A stretch of DNA of 64,000 nt. It comes from Ruania albidiflava DSM 18029 (GTDB lineage: Bacteria; Actinomycetota; Actinomycetes; Actinomycetales; Beutenbergiaceae). The stretch is from assembly GCF_000421225.1 (NCBI RefSeq), contig NZ_ATWL01000010.1:1-64000 (forward strand). Direction: 5' to 3'. The notes under the pieces are model-generated. The model was given only the letters and a program-made list of their open reading frames with translations. It was not told where the DNA came from and did no database searches. Numbering within the stretch: position 1 is the first letter of the stretch; every line of letters starts with the position of its first letter. The translations under genes and the position numbers were made by a program. Positions 63,733 to 64,000 of this stretch are shown here, piece by piece.

Positions 63733-64000
63733 ATGGACCAGGACTGGACGACCGCGGTGGCGACTCTCCGGGTGGCGGGCCAGCTGGTGCAGGGCATCCA
63801 GCGCGGGATGCGCGCGCGGGGGTTCGCCGACCTGCGACCGGCGCACGGGTTCGCGTTCGTGCGGCTGAGCCACGGACCAGCGACCACGGTGCAGCTGGCC
63901 GAGCACCTCGGCGTGACCAAGCAGGCGGCCAGCGAGATGGTCCGTCACCTGACCGAGGGCGGCTACCTGCGCCGCCGACCCGACCCCTCCGACCGGCGGC
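63733..64000 (+). CDS. MarR family transcriptional regulator (cut by window edge)
   Basis: Eighty-nine codons of a winged-helix regulator are present: an N-terminal helix, RPAHGFAFVRLSHGPATTVQ, then the recognition region LAEHLGVTKQAASEMVRHLT and the start of the wing (YLRRRPDPSDRR). The C-terminal dimerisation helices are beyond the window. ATG 63733 directly follows TAGGCT, which is too close for a leaderless start; GTG 63757 would also be possible. It is divergent from the cupin gene across a MarR-type operator cluster. Confidence 0.85.
   Translation, partial: MDQDWTTAVATLRVAGQLVQGIQRGMRARGFADLRPAHGFAFVRLSHGPATTVQLAEHLGVTKQAASEMVRHLTEGGYLRRRPDPSDRR

Overview
The window is a 64 kb piece of a high-GC chromosome from an actinomycete, read as a Micrococcales-type bacterium near Beutenbergia, Ruania or Georgenia (inference). 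The grounds are the very high GC, acyl-CoA carboxylases with a separate epsilon subunit, mycothiol enzymes (an MshB-like deacetylase and a mycothiol-dependent isomerase), monomeric isocitrate dehydrogenase, TypA, 7Fe ferredoxin and many apparently leaderless genes. I saw no rRNA, tRNA, CRISPR array, prophage or insertion sequence.

Layout. 1-12 kb: biotin protein ligase divergent from acyl-CoA carboxylase beta and epsilon subunits, a sugar isomerase-like TIM barrel, a DUF885 metallopeptidase, Maf, a tricorn protease homologue, and the biotin carboxylase/BCCP alpha subunit. The beta and alpha genes share an upstream palindrome. 12-25 kb: glycosyltransferase, NUDIX-NYN fusion, lysine and cell-wall genes (dapD, dapC), citrate synthase, ferredoxin, a VanW-type wall protein, flavin reductase and an MshB-like deacetylase fused to a membrane domain. 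25-37 kb: typA, a complete oligopeptide ABC transporter interrupted by an opposite-strand PH-domain gene, and isocitrate dehydrogenase. 37-46 kb: DinB protein, a Doc-type toxin-antitoxin pair, a Rid-methyltransferase fusion, an aldo/keto reductase, a TehA-like channel, a flavoprotein monooxygenase and a NarK-like transporter.

46-49 kb holds the most interesting unit. An ECF sigma factor and its zinc-binding anti-sigma factor are followed by a cupredoxin lipoprotein and a small membrane protein, with a divergent lipoprotein opposite. Three promoters with the same two-block motif and the same 16-nt spacer precede the sigma, cupredoxin and divergent lipoprotein genes. They predict a small self-regulated envelope (perhaps copper or redox) regulon.

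49-64 kb: a second ECF sigma factor behind a tiny coupled leader ORF, acetyltransferase, PIG-L deacetylase, mycothiol isomerase, an M23-like protein, a MarR-controlled MFS efflux pump, a methyltransferase broken at a G6 run, and a xylan-oligosaccharide locus. That locus comprises a LacI regulator, an intracellular GH10 xylanase and a sugar ABC importer with CGAAA-type operators. The window ends with a cupin gene divergent from a truncated MarR gene.

Two short hairpin repeat families occur twice each in intergenic DNA. At least 13 genes have a -10-like hexamer exactly 6 or 7 nt before the start codon, which marks leaderless transcription as a general habit here.
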